DNA from: Candidatus Heteroruminococcus faecigallinarum
GTDB lineage: Bacteria > Bacillota > Clostridia > Oscillospirales > Ruminococcaceae
NCBI GenBank assembly: GCA_904387055.1
Contig: CAJFKV010000006.1
Coordinates: 1-64,000 of the forward strand
Direction: 5' to 3'
DNA length: 64,000 bases
The translations under genes were made by a program, and so were the position numbers. Below the pieces are notes generated by a model, which saw nothing but the letters and a program-made list of their open reading frames with translations, searched no databases and had not been told where the DNA came from. This document shows positions 34,785 through 43,146 of this stretch, one piece after another (the stretch's first letter is position 1; every line of letters starts with the position of its first letter).

Positions 34785-36917
34785 TTACATCATGGGATCC
34801 ATGCCCAGAGCGGGATGTCCCTTCTCGGTGAGGAACTCCATCAGGGTTTCCGGATCCTCGGCGATGGTCTCGTCGCCGATCATATCGCAGAAGTTGTCGA
34901 TGTCATACAGCTCCTTGGCGGTAGCGTTCAGCTTCTCGGCCACGCTCTCCTTCAGGGCCTTGGGCATCCAGACGATGCGGGCGACGCCGCCCTCCGCCTT
35001 CATGAACTTCTTGGACGCGATGAAGTGCTTGCCGTGGCCCATAAAGCCGGGGGTCTGGACGCCGCCGCCGGTCATGGAGGCCATCTCGGGGAAGGTCATG
35101 CCCAGGGGGGTCATGCCGGCATACTCCCGGTTGGCGATGATGACGCCGTTGGAGAAGGGCTCAATGCCGCAGATGCACTCGAAGCAGCCGCAGCTGGTCA
35201 TGGGATCCTCCATGATGGAGTAGAGGGAGACCTGCTCCAGGGCGCCCTGGGAGTACTTGCGGACCGCCTCGTTGACGTTGGTCCAGGTACCCAGCCGCTC
35301 GTCGATCACCCCATCCTTATGGATGATCTGGCAGGGACCGTTGGGATCCAGCTCGTTGGTGGCCTTGGCATCCAGCCAGGACACGGCGCCGCACAGGCCC
35401 AGCCGCTCGGGGGTCACCACGCAGACATGGGAGGGGGAGAAGGACTGGCAGAGGATGCAGGTGTAGAACACATCCACCGACTCGTCGGTGAGGGACATGA
35501 GCCGCTCGTCCCGGCGGTCATAGGCGGGGATGGCCACGCTGTGGCGCAGCTCGGTGCACTTCTCCGGATCGGTCACCACCGTCACCTGGCACTTGTCCAC
35601 CACCTTGTCGTAGTCGCTCTTGATCTTGGCATAGAGCACCTCGCCAAAGTGCTTGGCCCGCAGGCCGGCCTCATAGGCGGCCTTGCTGACCCGGATGCGG
35701 ATCATATCCCGCTGGCCGGTGTGCATGATGCCTTCCATGCAGTTGAGGTAGCTGTGGAACTTCCGCTCGAACACAGGCTCGAAGTCGCTCTGCATCGTCT
35801 TGCCGGCCACATCCACCAGGATGGCCATGCTGATCTTGGAGCCCACCTCGATCTGGTCGAAGTCGGGACCCACCAGCTCGATCTTGTGGTCCTCCACCTC
35901 GGCGAGCTCCTTGGTGCGCACCAGCTCGAAGCAGTCCACCCGGGAGCCGTCCACCTCCAGCTGCATATCGCCCCGGCGGATGATCTCTCCCTCGAAGGCG
36001 GTGGCGAAGGCGACAGGGATGTCGATCTTGGTCACCTTGATCTTGATGTCCCGGGCCTCCAGGGAGGTGTCATGCCACTGGTCCACATTCTCGTCGATGA
36101 TGAGGCTCTTGGGCACCCGGGAGATGTTGGTGGTCTCGTTGGTGATGACGGGGAAGCCCAGGGCGATAGCGCCGCCGCCGTAGGCCACGGTGGTGTCGTC
36201 CAGGGGGGTGTAGGCATTCACAAAGGCGTGGACGCGCTCCATGGTGTACTTGCACATGGCGTCGTAGTCACCGGCGGGAACGTTGCCGAAGATGAGGGCC
36301 GCCCGCAGGGCCACCGACACCGCATGGATGACGGCCGTCAGATCCTCGCCCAGAGGCACAATCCGCACCTTGAAGCCCATGTTCACCTTGGCCCGCTGGG
36401 CCTGCTGGATAATGCCGCCCACCAGGAAGACGATGATGCCGTCCGACTGGTAGCTCTTGATGAGGGCGGCCGCCTGCTCGTCGGAGGGAGCAGGCCCGAT
36501 GATGACCGCCACACCGGGGATGTCGCCGGTAACCAGGGGCACGCCCAGCTCACGGATCTCCGCGTCGGACAGATGGCCGTGGTAGGGGTTGGCATCGTAG
36601 CAGTTCTCATCCTTCACATACTTCAGGGTCTCGATTACCTCGGCACAGAGGGCGGCGCCGATGCCGGACGTAAAGACGTCGCTGGTGCGCTTGTCGTGCT
36701 TCAGCCAGCCCTTGATGGTGCCCATGGCCTCCTTCAGCTCGCCCAGGGTCTTGACCTTGGCGCCCGTAAAGGAGTAGTAGCAGGGCAGATTGTAAGCGGT
36801 GTTGGGCAGGGAGACCGCATAATCGGCCCCATGCTCCTCAATTGCGCTGTCAACAGCCTTGACAGCCTGCTCATATACTTCATCCGAGCCTTTGAAAACT
36901 CTCTCAAATAACGTCAC
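34785..36917 (-). CDS. acsB: Acetyl-CoA synthase (CODH/ACS beta)
   Basis: Builds acetyl-CoA from a methyl group, CO and CoA in the Wood-Ljungdahl pathway, at a nickel-iron A-cluster. The 710-residue protein has C487, C490, C499 and C509 for the [4Fe-4S] cubane and C576-G-C578 for the distal nickel; the spacings equal those known for the Moorella enzyme. The start is GTG at 36917 after GGAGGT; an ATG 18 bases earlier overlaps that ribosome site. No corrinoid protein or methyltransferase gene (acsC, acsD, acsE) is adjacent. Confidence 0.97.
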   Translation of the reverse strand: MTLFERVFKGSDEVYEQAVKAVDSAIEEHGADYAVSLPNTAYNLPCYYSFTGAKVKTLGELKEAMGTIKGWLKHDKRTSDVFTSGIGAALCAEVIETLKYVKDENCYDANPYHGHLSDAEIRELGVPLVTGDIPGVAVIIGPAPSDEQAAALIKSYQSDGIIVFLVGGIIQQAQRAKVNMGFKVRIVPLGEDLTAVIHAVSVALRAALIFGNVPAGDYDAMCKYTMERVHAFVNAYTPLDDTTVAYGGGAIALGFPVITNETTNISRVPKSLIIDENVDQWHDTSLEARDIKIKVTKIDIPVAFATAFEGEIIRRGDMQLEVDGSRVDCFELVRTKELAEVEDHKIELVGPDFDQIEVGSKISMAILVDVAGKTMQSDFEPVFERKFHSYLNCMEGIMHTGQRDMIRIRVSKAAYEAGLRAKHFGEVLYAKIKSDYDKVVDKCQVTVVTDPEKCTELRHSVAIPAYDRRDERLMSLTDESVDVFYTCILCQSFSPSHVCVVTPERLGLCGAVSWLDAKATNELDPNGPCQIIHKDGVIDERLGTWTNVNEAVRKYSQGALEQVSLYSIMEDPMTSCGCFECICGIEPFSNGVIIANREYAGMTPLGMTFPEMASMTGGGVQTPGFMGHGKHFIASKKFMKAEGGVARIVWMPKALKESVAEKLNATAKELYDIDNFCDMIGDETIAEDPETLMEFLTEKGHPALGMDPMM

Positions 36918-36934
36918 GGTTGTACCTCCAAACA

Positions 36935-37711
36935 CTACTTTTCAGACTTGTCGATGCGCTCTTTAATCTGTCGGATCTCGTCAATGGCCGAGGGGCTGAA
37001 ATCATAGGGGGATTTCCCCTGCCGGTCCGCCTCGATCACCTCTTGGTTGTAGTGAACAAAGCCCAAAAGGTCCTGGGCGGGAATCCGCTGGCGGATATAG
37101 TCCTCATCCTCCGGGCCGCGGACCTTGTTGGCCACCACCCGGACCTGGTGAACCCCCAGGCCGGAGGCCAGCTCCTTGACCCGGTGATAGGTCTGGATGC
37201 TGCGGGCGCCCGGCTCGATGACCACCACAAACTGGTCCATATTGCCGGCCGTGCCCCGGCCCAGATGCTCCAGGCCCGCCTCCATGTCCATGATGACCAC
37301 GTCGTCGTTCTGGAGCACCAGGTGGGAGATGAGGCGCTTGAGGATCACATGCTCGGGGCAGACACAGCCGCTCCCGGCCACCTCCACCGTGCCCATCACC
37401 AGCAGCTTGACGCCGCCATGCTCCTTGGCATACCGCTGCGGAATGTCGTCCACCTTGGGATTGATCTTGAAAAACTTTCCAAAGTTCTCCTTGGAGGCGC
37501 CGGTGCGCTCGGCCACCAGGCTCTTCATCTCCGAGATGGGGGTGATGGCCGCCAGCTCCTCCTCCGAAAATCCCAGTGCCAGGCCCAGATTGGCATCCGG
37601 GTCCACATCGGCCGCCAAAACGCTGCGGCCTTCTTCCGCATATAGTCTGGCCAGAACCGCGGCGACGGTGGTTTTGCCCACCCCGCCTTTTCCGGTTACG
37701 GCGATCTTCAT
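36935..37711 (-). CDS. cooC: CooC/AcsF-type nickel-insertion ATPase
   Basis: MinD-family ATPase that matures the nickel sites of CO dehydrogenase or acetyl-CoA synthase. The 258-residue protein starts MKIAVTGKGGVGKTTVAAVLA and keeps the metal-binding CxC (GSGCVCPEH, about residues 106-114) and a DMEAGLEHLGRGTA Walker B region. The ATG at 37711 is chosen over a TTG 18 bases upstream because the GGGG-rich ribosome site fits it. It lies between cooS and acsB in the same operon. Confidence 0.95.
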   Translation of the reverse strand: MKIAVTGKGGVGKTTVAAVLARLYAEEGRSVLAADVDPDANLGLALGFSEEELAAITPISEMKSLVAERTGASKENFGKFFKINPKVDDIPQRYAKEHGGVKLLVMGTVEVAGSGCVCPEHVILKRLISHLVLQNDDVVIMDMEAGLEHLGRGTAGNMDQFVVVIEPGARSIQTYHRVKELASGLGVHQVRVVANKVRGPEDEDYIRQRIPAQDLLGFVHYNQEVIEADRQGKSPYDFSPSAIDEIRQIKERIDKSEK

Positions 37712-37744
37712 GATTCTTTCCCCTTCCAAACCGTCTGTCCCAGG

Positions 37745-39637
37745 TTAGATGCCCAGGGCAGCTCTCTTTTCCTCAATCCGGTCAATCATGGCGTCGCACA
37801 GCTTCTCGGGATTCATCTCCACGGTAAAGGCAGCGCCCACCCAGTCGCGGACCTTGTTGTACAGCAGGTCCTTCATCTGGGAAGAGCCCTCAATCTGGGG
37901 AGTAATGCCCAGGAAGGTTTCGATACCGGTGGCCACCACGTAGTTGCCGATGGAGACCGCCTTCTCGCTCATCCACTCGGGAGCGCAGCCCACGATGGGC
38001 AGCTGGGCGGTATCCACGCCCCAGTCCTTGGCCACGCCGGTCACCAGCAGCATCATACGGCTGATGTCCACGCAGGAACCCATGTGCAGGACGGGAGGAA
38101 TGTTGGCCAACTCGCAGACTCTCTTGAGGCCGGCGCCGCACAGCTCCTTAGCCTCCCGGCACATCAGGCCGGCCTTGGCAGCGGCCTGGGCGGAACAGCC
38201 GGACACCACCAGGATGATGTCGTTGGCCAGCAGCTTCTTCATAATCTCAATGTGGGAGTAGTCGTGACGGACCTTGGGGTTGTTGCAGCCTACCATGGCC
38301 ACGGCGCCCCGCAGAACGCCGGACTCCAGACACTCCACCAGAGGCTTGTAGGTGCCGGTCACATCCACGTGGGAGTTGGTCACCGTATCCAGCGTCTTGA
38401 TGATGGCCTCGCAGGAGTAACCCACGGTGCACTTCTGCTTCATCTTGGGGATGTACACCAGATCCTGGTTCCGGTTCTTGAAGTTCTGCACCGCCATGGT
38501 GACAATCTGGCGGGCGTTTTCACCGGCATTCTCGGGGGAGAAGTGGATAAACTCGGAATCGGGCATCCGGGCAATGTTGGAGGTGGTGATAAACTTGGTA
38601 TGGAAGCACTTGCTCAGGGGGCCCAGGGCGGGGAAGATGCATTGCACATCCACCACAACCGCCTCCACAGCGCCGGTGAGGACCGCGTTCTCCTGCTGGA
38701 GGAAGTTGCCGGCCATCCGGATGCCGTGGCGCATGGCCACCTCGTTGGCGGTGCAGCACATGCCGGCCACGTTGATCCCCTTGGCGCCCATCTCCTTGGC
38801 CATGGCGATCATCTCGGGCTTCTCGGACCACTCCACGATCATCTCGGAGAGGGACGGATCATGGCCATGGACGATGATGTTGACCATGTCCTCCTCCAGG
38901 ACGCCCAGGTTGGCCTCGGTATCGATGGGCTTGGGGGTACCAAACAGAACATCGGAGAAGTCGGTACCGGCCATGGAGCCGCCCCAGCCGTCGCTCAGGC
39001 CGCAGCGCAGGGCCTGGCGGACCAGGGCCTCCGGCTCGGAGGAGCAGCCCATGTGGGTCATGTGCAGGGCCTGGGAGACCTCCCGGTCGATGGCCCGGGG
39101 CTCGATGCCCTCCCGGGCCCAGATCGCCTGGCGCTCCTTGTTGGCTCTCTTCAGGAACCGCTGGGTGCCGAAGGGCTTGCCGTACTCCAGCAGCGCGGTC
39201 TCGGCCACCTGGTGGGCAACGTCGTAGATGTCCCGGCCCTCGGTGGGGATATCCCACTCGCCGGCGATCCGCAGCAGCTTCTCCGGATCCTTCACCTTGT
39301 AGTTGCCGTCGGCAGCGGTGCAGTACAGGGTGTGGCAGATCTCGCGGCCGTGGTCGGAGTGGGTGGCGGAGCCGCCGGCGGTGAACCGCAGGAAGTTCCG
39401 GCCGGCAATGCCGTGGGCGTCGCAGCCGCAGATGCCCCGGGGCGCCTTGGGAGTGATGCGGCAGGGACCCATGGAGCAGATCCGGCAGCAGATGCCCTCT
39501 TCACCGAACTTGCAGTGAGGGGTCTGCTGCTTCACACGGGCCTGCCAGGTGCTGGCTCCCACCTTATCGGCGGTTTCAAGCAGCTTTGCTACTTCGTTTT
39601 CCATCTCTTCGAAGGTAGTTAAGGTTACTTTTTCCAT
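37745..39637 (-). CDS. cooS: Ni-dependent carbon monoxide dehydrogenase
   Basis: Interconverts CO and CO2 at a Ni-Fe C-cluster. The 630-residue protein has N-terminal cluster cysteines at 42, 50, 51, 54, 59 and 70/72 (D- and B-cluster pattern), then C-cluster ligands in HGHDPSLSEM, GMCCTANE, VDVQCIFP, VGYSCEAI, VGCNNPK and VSGCSAQAA. The ATG at 39637 has AAGGAG 7 bases upstream. First enzyme gene of cooS-cooC-acsB. Alone it could serve CO oxidation; next to acsB a CODH/ACS role is likely. Confidence 0.97.
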   Translation of the reverse strand: MEKVTLTTFEEMENEVAKLLETADKVGASTWQARVKQQTPHCKFGEEGICCRICSMGPCRITPKAPRGICGCDAHGIAGRNFLRFTAGGSATHSDHGREICHTLYCTAADGNYKVKDPEKLLRIAGEWDIPTEGRDIYDVAHQVAETALLEYGKPFGTQRFLKRANKERQAIWAREGIEPRAIDREVSQALHMTHMGCSSEPEALVRQALRCGLSDGWGGSMAGTDFSDVLFGTPKPIDTEANLGVLEEDMVNIIVHGHDPSLSEMIVEWSEKPEMIAMAKEMGAKGINVAGMCCTANEVAMRHGIRMAGNFLQQENAVLTGAVEAVVVDVQCIFPALGPLSKCFHTKFITTSNIARMPDSEFIHFSPENAGENARQIVTMAVQNFKNRNQDLVYIPKMKQKCTVGYSCEAIIKTLDTVTNSHVDVTGTYKPLVECLESGVLRGAVAMVGCNNPKVRHDYSHIEIMKKLLANDIILVVSGCSAQAAAKAGLMCREAKELCGAGLKRVCELANIPPVLHMGSCVDISRMMLLVTGVAKDWGVDTAQLPIVGCAPEWMSEKAVSIGNYVVATGIETFLGITPQIEGSSQMKDLLYNKVRDWVGAAFTVEMNPEKLCDAMIDRIEEKRAALGI

Positions 39638-40008
39638 CGTGTATCTCCTTTATAAAGTCGTTCCTTACCGGGAACCGTCCCTCGGTGAAGAGGGGTCGGT
39701 CAGCTTGTGGAAACCGGCCCGTCCGGAAACCGGCCGGCCGGCTGCAAAGGCACAGCGGTCTTTAGCAGATCCATCCTGGGGAAAAGAGGGTGTCCGTTCT
39801 TCTCCCCAGGCCCTTGGGAAAAGCCCCGTCCAGGGCCGGTCGCGGCGCAGCCCGCGCCCCAGGCATACCGGGAACCGCGCTTTGCCGCAGCGCCGGCGCC
39901 TGCCGATTCTTCTGAATCCAGCCGATCTTCATGATCTTTCTTTCCTCCTACATCAATCTGCATCAATATGTTACCGCCGGCGCCGCAGCGCGCCGGACAG
40001 CGCCTTCC
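39638..40008 (-). other. 371-base structured region upstream of cooS
   Basis: GC-rich stretch between the CsoR-type repressor and cooS. It holds a small ORF (described separately) and a strong 13-bp hairpin with arms at 39775-39787 and 39798-39810 (CCTGGGGAAAAGA and complement, one G-T pair). No T-run follows, so it is not a terminator. No convincing promoter is present, which leaves co-transcription from the repressor promoter possible. Confidence 0.55.
39762..39932 (-). CDS. Small ORF between csoR-like gene and cooS, uncertain
   Basis: 56-codon ORF starting ATG at 39932, with AGGAGG 11 bases upstream, ending TAA at 39762. The peptide is Arg/Pro/Ala-rich with no domain I recognise. Its first codons (ATGAAGATCG) and the bases just before them resemble the start of cooC, so it may be a decayed duplicate. 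Low-complexity composition argues against a folded protein; the hairpin lies in its 3' half. Confidence 0.25.
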   Translation of the reverse strand: MKIGWIQKNRQAPALRQSAVPGMPGARAAPRPALDGAFPKGLGRRTDTLFSPGWIC

Positions 40009-40320
40009 CTACTTCAAGAACTTGGCGATGGCGTCGTTCAGGTCGTCCAGCGTCTTCTGATCGCCGGTCTCCATCGCCTCCAACAAGCAGTGCTGAATGT
40101 GGTCCTGCAGCACAACCCGGCCGGTATTGGTGATGGCCGAGCGGACCGCCGCCAGCTGGATGAGCACCTCGCTGCAGTCCCGTCCTTCTTCCACCATCTT
40201 CTTGACCGCCTCCAGGTGGCCGATGGCCCGGGACAAGCGGTGAAGCACCTGCTTGGTCTGGGTATGGCTGTGGGCGTGACAGGGGCAGGCGTCTTCCTCC
40301 CGCCCATGCTCCGGATTCAT
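40009..40320 (-). CDS. CsoR/RcnR-family metal-sensing repressor, possibly nickel
   Basis: 103-residue all-alpha repressor of the CsoR/RcnR family. Ligand residues are C49, H74 and C78, with the 25- and 4-residue spacing of the family. H17 in the N-terminal CPCHAHSH segment falls at the position of His21 in InrS and His3 in RcnR, both nickel sensors; copper CsoR proteins lack it. The gene precedes the nickel enzymes CO dehydrogenase and acetyl-CoA synthase on the same strand. Nickel sensing is inferred; copper or a sulfur species is the alternative. Confidence 0.85.
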   Translation of the reverse strand: MNPEHGREEDACPCHAHSHTQTKQVLHRLSRAIGHLEAVKKMVEEGRDCSEVLIQLAAVRSAITNTGRVVLQDHIQHCLLEAMETGDQKTLDDLNDAIAKFLK

Positions 40321-40386
40321 GCCGCGCTCCCTCCTTCTTCCCGCCGCAGGGCAGACTTCTCCCTTTCCCCGCGCAGGCTAGTTAAT

Positions 40387-40415
40387 ATAATAACAACTTT
40401 TCCTGCAAAATACAA
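40387..40415 (-). promoter_or_regulatory. Promoter of the CsoR/RcnR-type gene
   Basis: TTGTAT (40410-40415) and TATTAT (40387-40392), 17 bases apart on the minus strand. It may also serve the downstream cooS operon. Confidence 0.65.
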
Positions 40416-40436
40416 GGGGAAAACGCATTTTTCCCC
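40416..40436. terminator. GGGGAAAA/TTTTCCCC hairpin
   Basis: 8-bp perfect arms around a 5-base loop, directly abutting the -35 of the repressor promoter. It could end the DUF3842 transcript or be an operator; a T-run is weak (TTGTATTTT). Confidence 0.4.
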
Positions 40437-40508
40437 GCTTTTTTCGACGCCTTTCCCTGGAAGCGCTGGCAGCACTTTCTTTCCCCTCCGGCGGCCCTCC
40501 CGGCCGTC

Positions 40509-40928
40509 TCAGCAACGCTCCAGCAGATCCGGCCGGTGAACCACCTCGGCCAGCTCCCGCAGATAGTCGGACAGGGGATTGTCCCCCGTTCCCAGCACCC
40601 GCACGCTGCACTGGTTCATGGGGACCAGCAGCTTTTTGGCACGGCTGGCAGCGACCGCCTGGGCCATCGCCGGGCTGATCTCCCCGTGCATGGAATTGGC
40701 AAACCCAATGCCGATCGCTCCCACAATCAGGTCCGCGTCGGCACAATTGTAGACCACGGCGTTTTCCCCCGTGGCTCCCACCGGGGCCCCCGCCTTCAGC
40801 ATGGCGGAGGTGGCCACCGCGTTGGTGCCCACCGCCACCAGATGGGCCTCGGGCAGTTCCCGCCGCAGCAGCTGCACAATGCTGCGGCCCATGCCGCCCC
40901 CCTGCCCGTCAATCACCACAATCTTCAT
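40509..40928 (-). CDS. DUF3842 family protein
   Basis: 139-residue protein of unknown function with a glycine-rich nucleotide-binding-like start (MKIVVIDGQGGGMGRSIVQL), then VAVGTNAVATSAMLKAGA and a late MNQCSVRVLG. The family is small, conserved in clostridia and uncharacterised. The ATG at 40928 has AGGAGA 6 bases upstream; a longer open frame runs into a tandem repeat upstream and is not credible. It sits between the CODH and lar blocks, but no functional tie is visible. Confidence 0.8.
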   Translation of the reverse strand: MKIVVIDGQGGGMGRSIVQLLRRELPEAHLVAVGTNAVATSAMLKAGAPVGATGENAVVYNCADADLIVGAIGIGFANSMHGEISPAMAQAVAASRAKKLLVPMNQCSVRVLGTGDNPLSDYLRELAEVVHRPDLLERC

Positions 40929-41034
40929 CCCGTCTCTCCTATTCTCTGGCAATCGGTCGGAGAACCAGCTTCCCTGCATGGTTCCCCTCGCGTTCCTTTT
41001 CATCCTTGTCGCCCTCGCCCGCCAGGGGAAAAGG

Positions 41035-41325
41035 CCCTCCCCGCGGCACCCCCGCCATCCCGGGCAGGCGGCTGTGGGCCCTGGCCCGGCTTTCACAGCA
41101 AGCCGAACATCCCGGAAAGGGCAGGCGGCAGCCGTGCCGCGTGGACAGATGCCCTCCCCGCGGCACCTGCGCCATCCTGCGCGGGTGGCTCCGGGCCCTG
41201 GCCCGGCTTTCACAGCAAGCCGAACATCCCGGAAAGGGCAGGTGGCAGCCGTGCCGCGTGGACAGATGCCCTCCCCACGGCACCCCCGCCATCCTGCGCG
41301 GGTGGCTCCGGTCCCTGGCCCGGGG
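41035..41325. repeat. 117-bp tandem repeat, about 2.5 copies
   Basis: Copies begin at 41035, 41152 and 41269 (landmark CCCTCCCC followed by CGGCACC). Units contain CCCTGGCCCGGCTTTCACAG and CATCCCGGAAAGGGCAGG. The first two copies differ at several bases. No encoded product is evident. Confidence 0.9.
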
Positions 41326-41401
41326 CTTTGCGACTATTATACCACAGGTTCATTGCTAGGAAAAGATGTCAACAACCACTTTCCCCTCTTTCTTCTGCCA
41401 A

Positions 41402-41431
41402 TTGACAAGATGCCTACCTTTGGGGTACACT
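41402..41431 (+). promoter_or_regulatory. Promoter of the lar operon
   Basis: Perfect TTGACA (41402-41407) and TACACT (41426-41431), 18 bases apart, about 45 bases before the larE ATG. Confidence 0.65.
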
Positions 41432-41481
41432 TTCTCTAGCAAACCCGTCCTTTTGCCAATCCATCCCCAGGAGGAACCGCC

Positions 41482-42225
41482 ATGACCTTGGACGCCTTTT
41501 TCCGGGAACATCCCCGGTTTGCCCTTGCCTTCTCCGGCGGGACCGACTCGGCCTACCTGTTGTGGGCGGCGGTCCAGGCCGGGTGCCAGGTGCAGCCTTA
41601 TTTTGTCAAGACCCCCTTCCAGCCCGCCTTTGAGCTGGCGGACGCCCGGCGGCTGGCCGGCCAGGTGGGCCTCCCCCTGACCGTGCTGCCGGTGGCGGTG
41701 CTGGACCTGCCCCAGGTCGTCCAAAACCCGCCGGACCGGTGTTACCACTGCAAGACCGCCCTCTTCACCGCCCTCTTCCGCCAGGCGGAGCAGGACGGAT
41801 ATTCTCTCCTCTGTGACGGGACCAACGCCTCCGACCGGGCGGACGACCGCCCCGGCATGCGGGCCCTCGCCCAGCTGGGGGTCCGTTCCCCTCTCCGGGA
41901 GTGTGGCATTACCAAGGAGCAGGTGCGGGCCCTTTCCCGGCAGGCGGGCCTGTTTACCGCCGACAAGCCCTCCTACGCCTGCCTGGCCACCCGGATTCCC
42001 GCCGGGACGGCCATCACCCGGGAGGCCCTGGAAGCGGTGGAGACCGGCGAGAGCCGGCTGGCCGCCATGGGCTTTTCCGACCTGCGGCTGCGGCTGGACG
42101 GCCCCAACGCCCGTCTCCAGCTGCCGCAAAGCCAGATGGCGGACGCGTTTGCCCGCCGGGACGAGATTCTGGACAACCTCAAGGACCTGTTCCCCGCCGT
42201 TTCCCTGGATCTTGGGGGCCGGTAG
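41482..42225 (+). CDS. larE: LarE, sulfur transferase for nickel-pincer cofactor
   Basis: ATP-dependent sacrificial sulfur transferase that converts the two carboxylates of the pyridinium precursor to thiocarboxylates. The 247-residue protein has the PP-loop SGGTDS at 18-23, a CYHC motif near 87-90 and the sacrificial-type cysteine C167 in KPSYACLATRIPAG. The ATG at 41482 has AGGAGG 7 bases upstream. It is first in larE-methyltransferase-larB-larC; no lactate racemase (larA) is in the window. Confidence 0.94.
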   Translation: MTLDAFFREHPRFALAFSGGTDSAYLLWAAVQAGCQVQPYFVKTPFQPAFELADARRLAGQVGLPLTVLPVAVLDLPQVVQNPPDRCYHCKTALFTALFRQAEQDGYSLLCDGTNASDRADDRPGMRALAQLGVRSPLRECGITKEQVRALSRQAGLFTADKPSYACLATRIPAGTAITREALEAVETGESRLAAMGFSDLRLRLDGPNARLQLPQSQMADAFARRDEILDNLKDLFPAVSLDLGGR

Positions 42226-42265
42226 CGGGAAGATCCCCCCCGCCCGGGGGAAGAAAGGAGGCAGC

Positions 42266-43084
42266 ATGGAACCCAACCAATACCTGATCGACTTCTACAG
42301 CCATTACGACGAGGAGGGCCGGCTGGCCTCCCGCCACGGATCGGTGGAATTTCTCACCACCATGGGGTACCTTTCCCGTTATCTCCGCCCCGGCTGCCGG
42401 GTACTGGAGATCGGCGCGGGGACCGGCCGCTATTCCCACGCCCTGGCCCGCCAGGGCTACCAGGTGGACGCGGTGGAGCTGGTGGAACACAACCTCAACC
42501 TTTTCCGCCAGGGGACAACCCCCGGCGAACAGATAACCGTCGTCCAGGGAAACGCGCTGGACCTCTCCGCCTTTCCCGACAATACCTACGACATCACCCT
42601 GCTGCTGGGGCCCCTGTATCATCTATATACAGAGGAGGACAAGCGCCAGGCCCTGGGGGAAGCAATCCGGGTCACCCGGCCGGGGGGCGTCCTCTTCGCC
42701 GCCTATGTTATCTCCGACGGCTGCCTGCTGGACGAGGGATTCCTGCGGGGGACGGTGGATGTGGAGGCCTACCTGCGGGACGGGCTTCTGGACCCCCAGA
42801 CCTTTGCCGCTGCCTCCCAGCCCAAGGATCTCTTTGAGCTGGTCCGGAAGGAGGACATCGACCGACTCATGGAACCGTTCCCGGTCACCCGCCTGCACTA
42901 TGTGGCGTCGGACGGGTGCGCCCTGCTGCTGCGGGAGGCCCTGGACCGGATGGACGACTCCCGTTTTCAGCTGTTCCTGCGGTACCATTTTGCCACCTGC
43001 GAGCGGGAGGACCTGGCCGGGGTCACCAGCCATTCCCTGGACATCTTTCGGAAGGACCCACCTTCCCCTTCCGTCTCTATCTAG
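42266..43084 (+). CDS. Class I SAM-dependent methyltransferase
   Basis: 272-residue Rossmann methyltransferase: motif I VLEIGAGTGRYSHALA (about 48-63), the acidic strand end AVELVEHNL, and LLLGPLYHLYTEEDK. Substrate unknown. It lies between larE and larB on the same strand with AAGGAGG before its ATG, 40 bases after larE, so it is probably expressed with the cofactor genes. Whether it acts on the cofactor, on an enzyme using it, or on something else cannot be told. Confidence 0.85.
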   Translation: MEPNQYLIDFYSHYDEEGRLASRHGSVEFLTTMGYLSRYLRPGCRVLEIGAGTGRYSHALARQGYQVDAVELVEHNLNLFRQGTTPGEQITVVQGNALDLSAFPDNTYDITLLLGPLYHLYTEEDKRQALGEAIRVTRPGGVLFAAYVISDGCLLDEGFLRGTVDVEAYLRDGLLDPQTFAAASQPKDLFELVRKEDIDRLMEPFPVTRLHYVASDGCALLLREALDRMDDSRFQLFLRYHFATCEREDLAGVTSHSLDIFRKDPPSPSVSI

Positions 43085-43146
43085 CCATCGGCGGGCCGCC
43101 AAGCAACCCGGCCCGCCGCCTCGACAAAAGGAGGTTACAATCGTTT

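Larger units (their letters stand above)
40929..41481. other. Divergent region with tandem repeat
   Basis: 553 bases between the DUF3842 gene (minus) and larE (plus). Over half is the 117-bp repeat; the remainder holds a TATAAT at 41336-41341 facing DUF3842 (weak TTTTCC -35) and the larE promoter. Frames open in the repeat only because 117 is a multiple of three. Confidence 0.7.

Noticed and set aside
38520-39257. Second minus-strand frames inside cooS
   Set aside because: Shadow frames of the CO dehydrogenase gene with no motifs.
39700-39966. 88-codon frame upstream of cooS
   Set aside because: Start lacks a ribosome site and it overlaps the better-placed 56-codon ORF; both are weak as proteins.
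40939-41359. 117-residue frames on both strands over the tandem repeat
   Set aside because: They exist only because the unit length is a multiple of three; there is no ribosome site and the composition is low-complexity.
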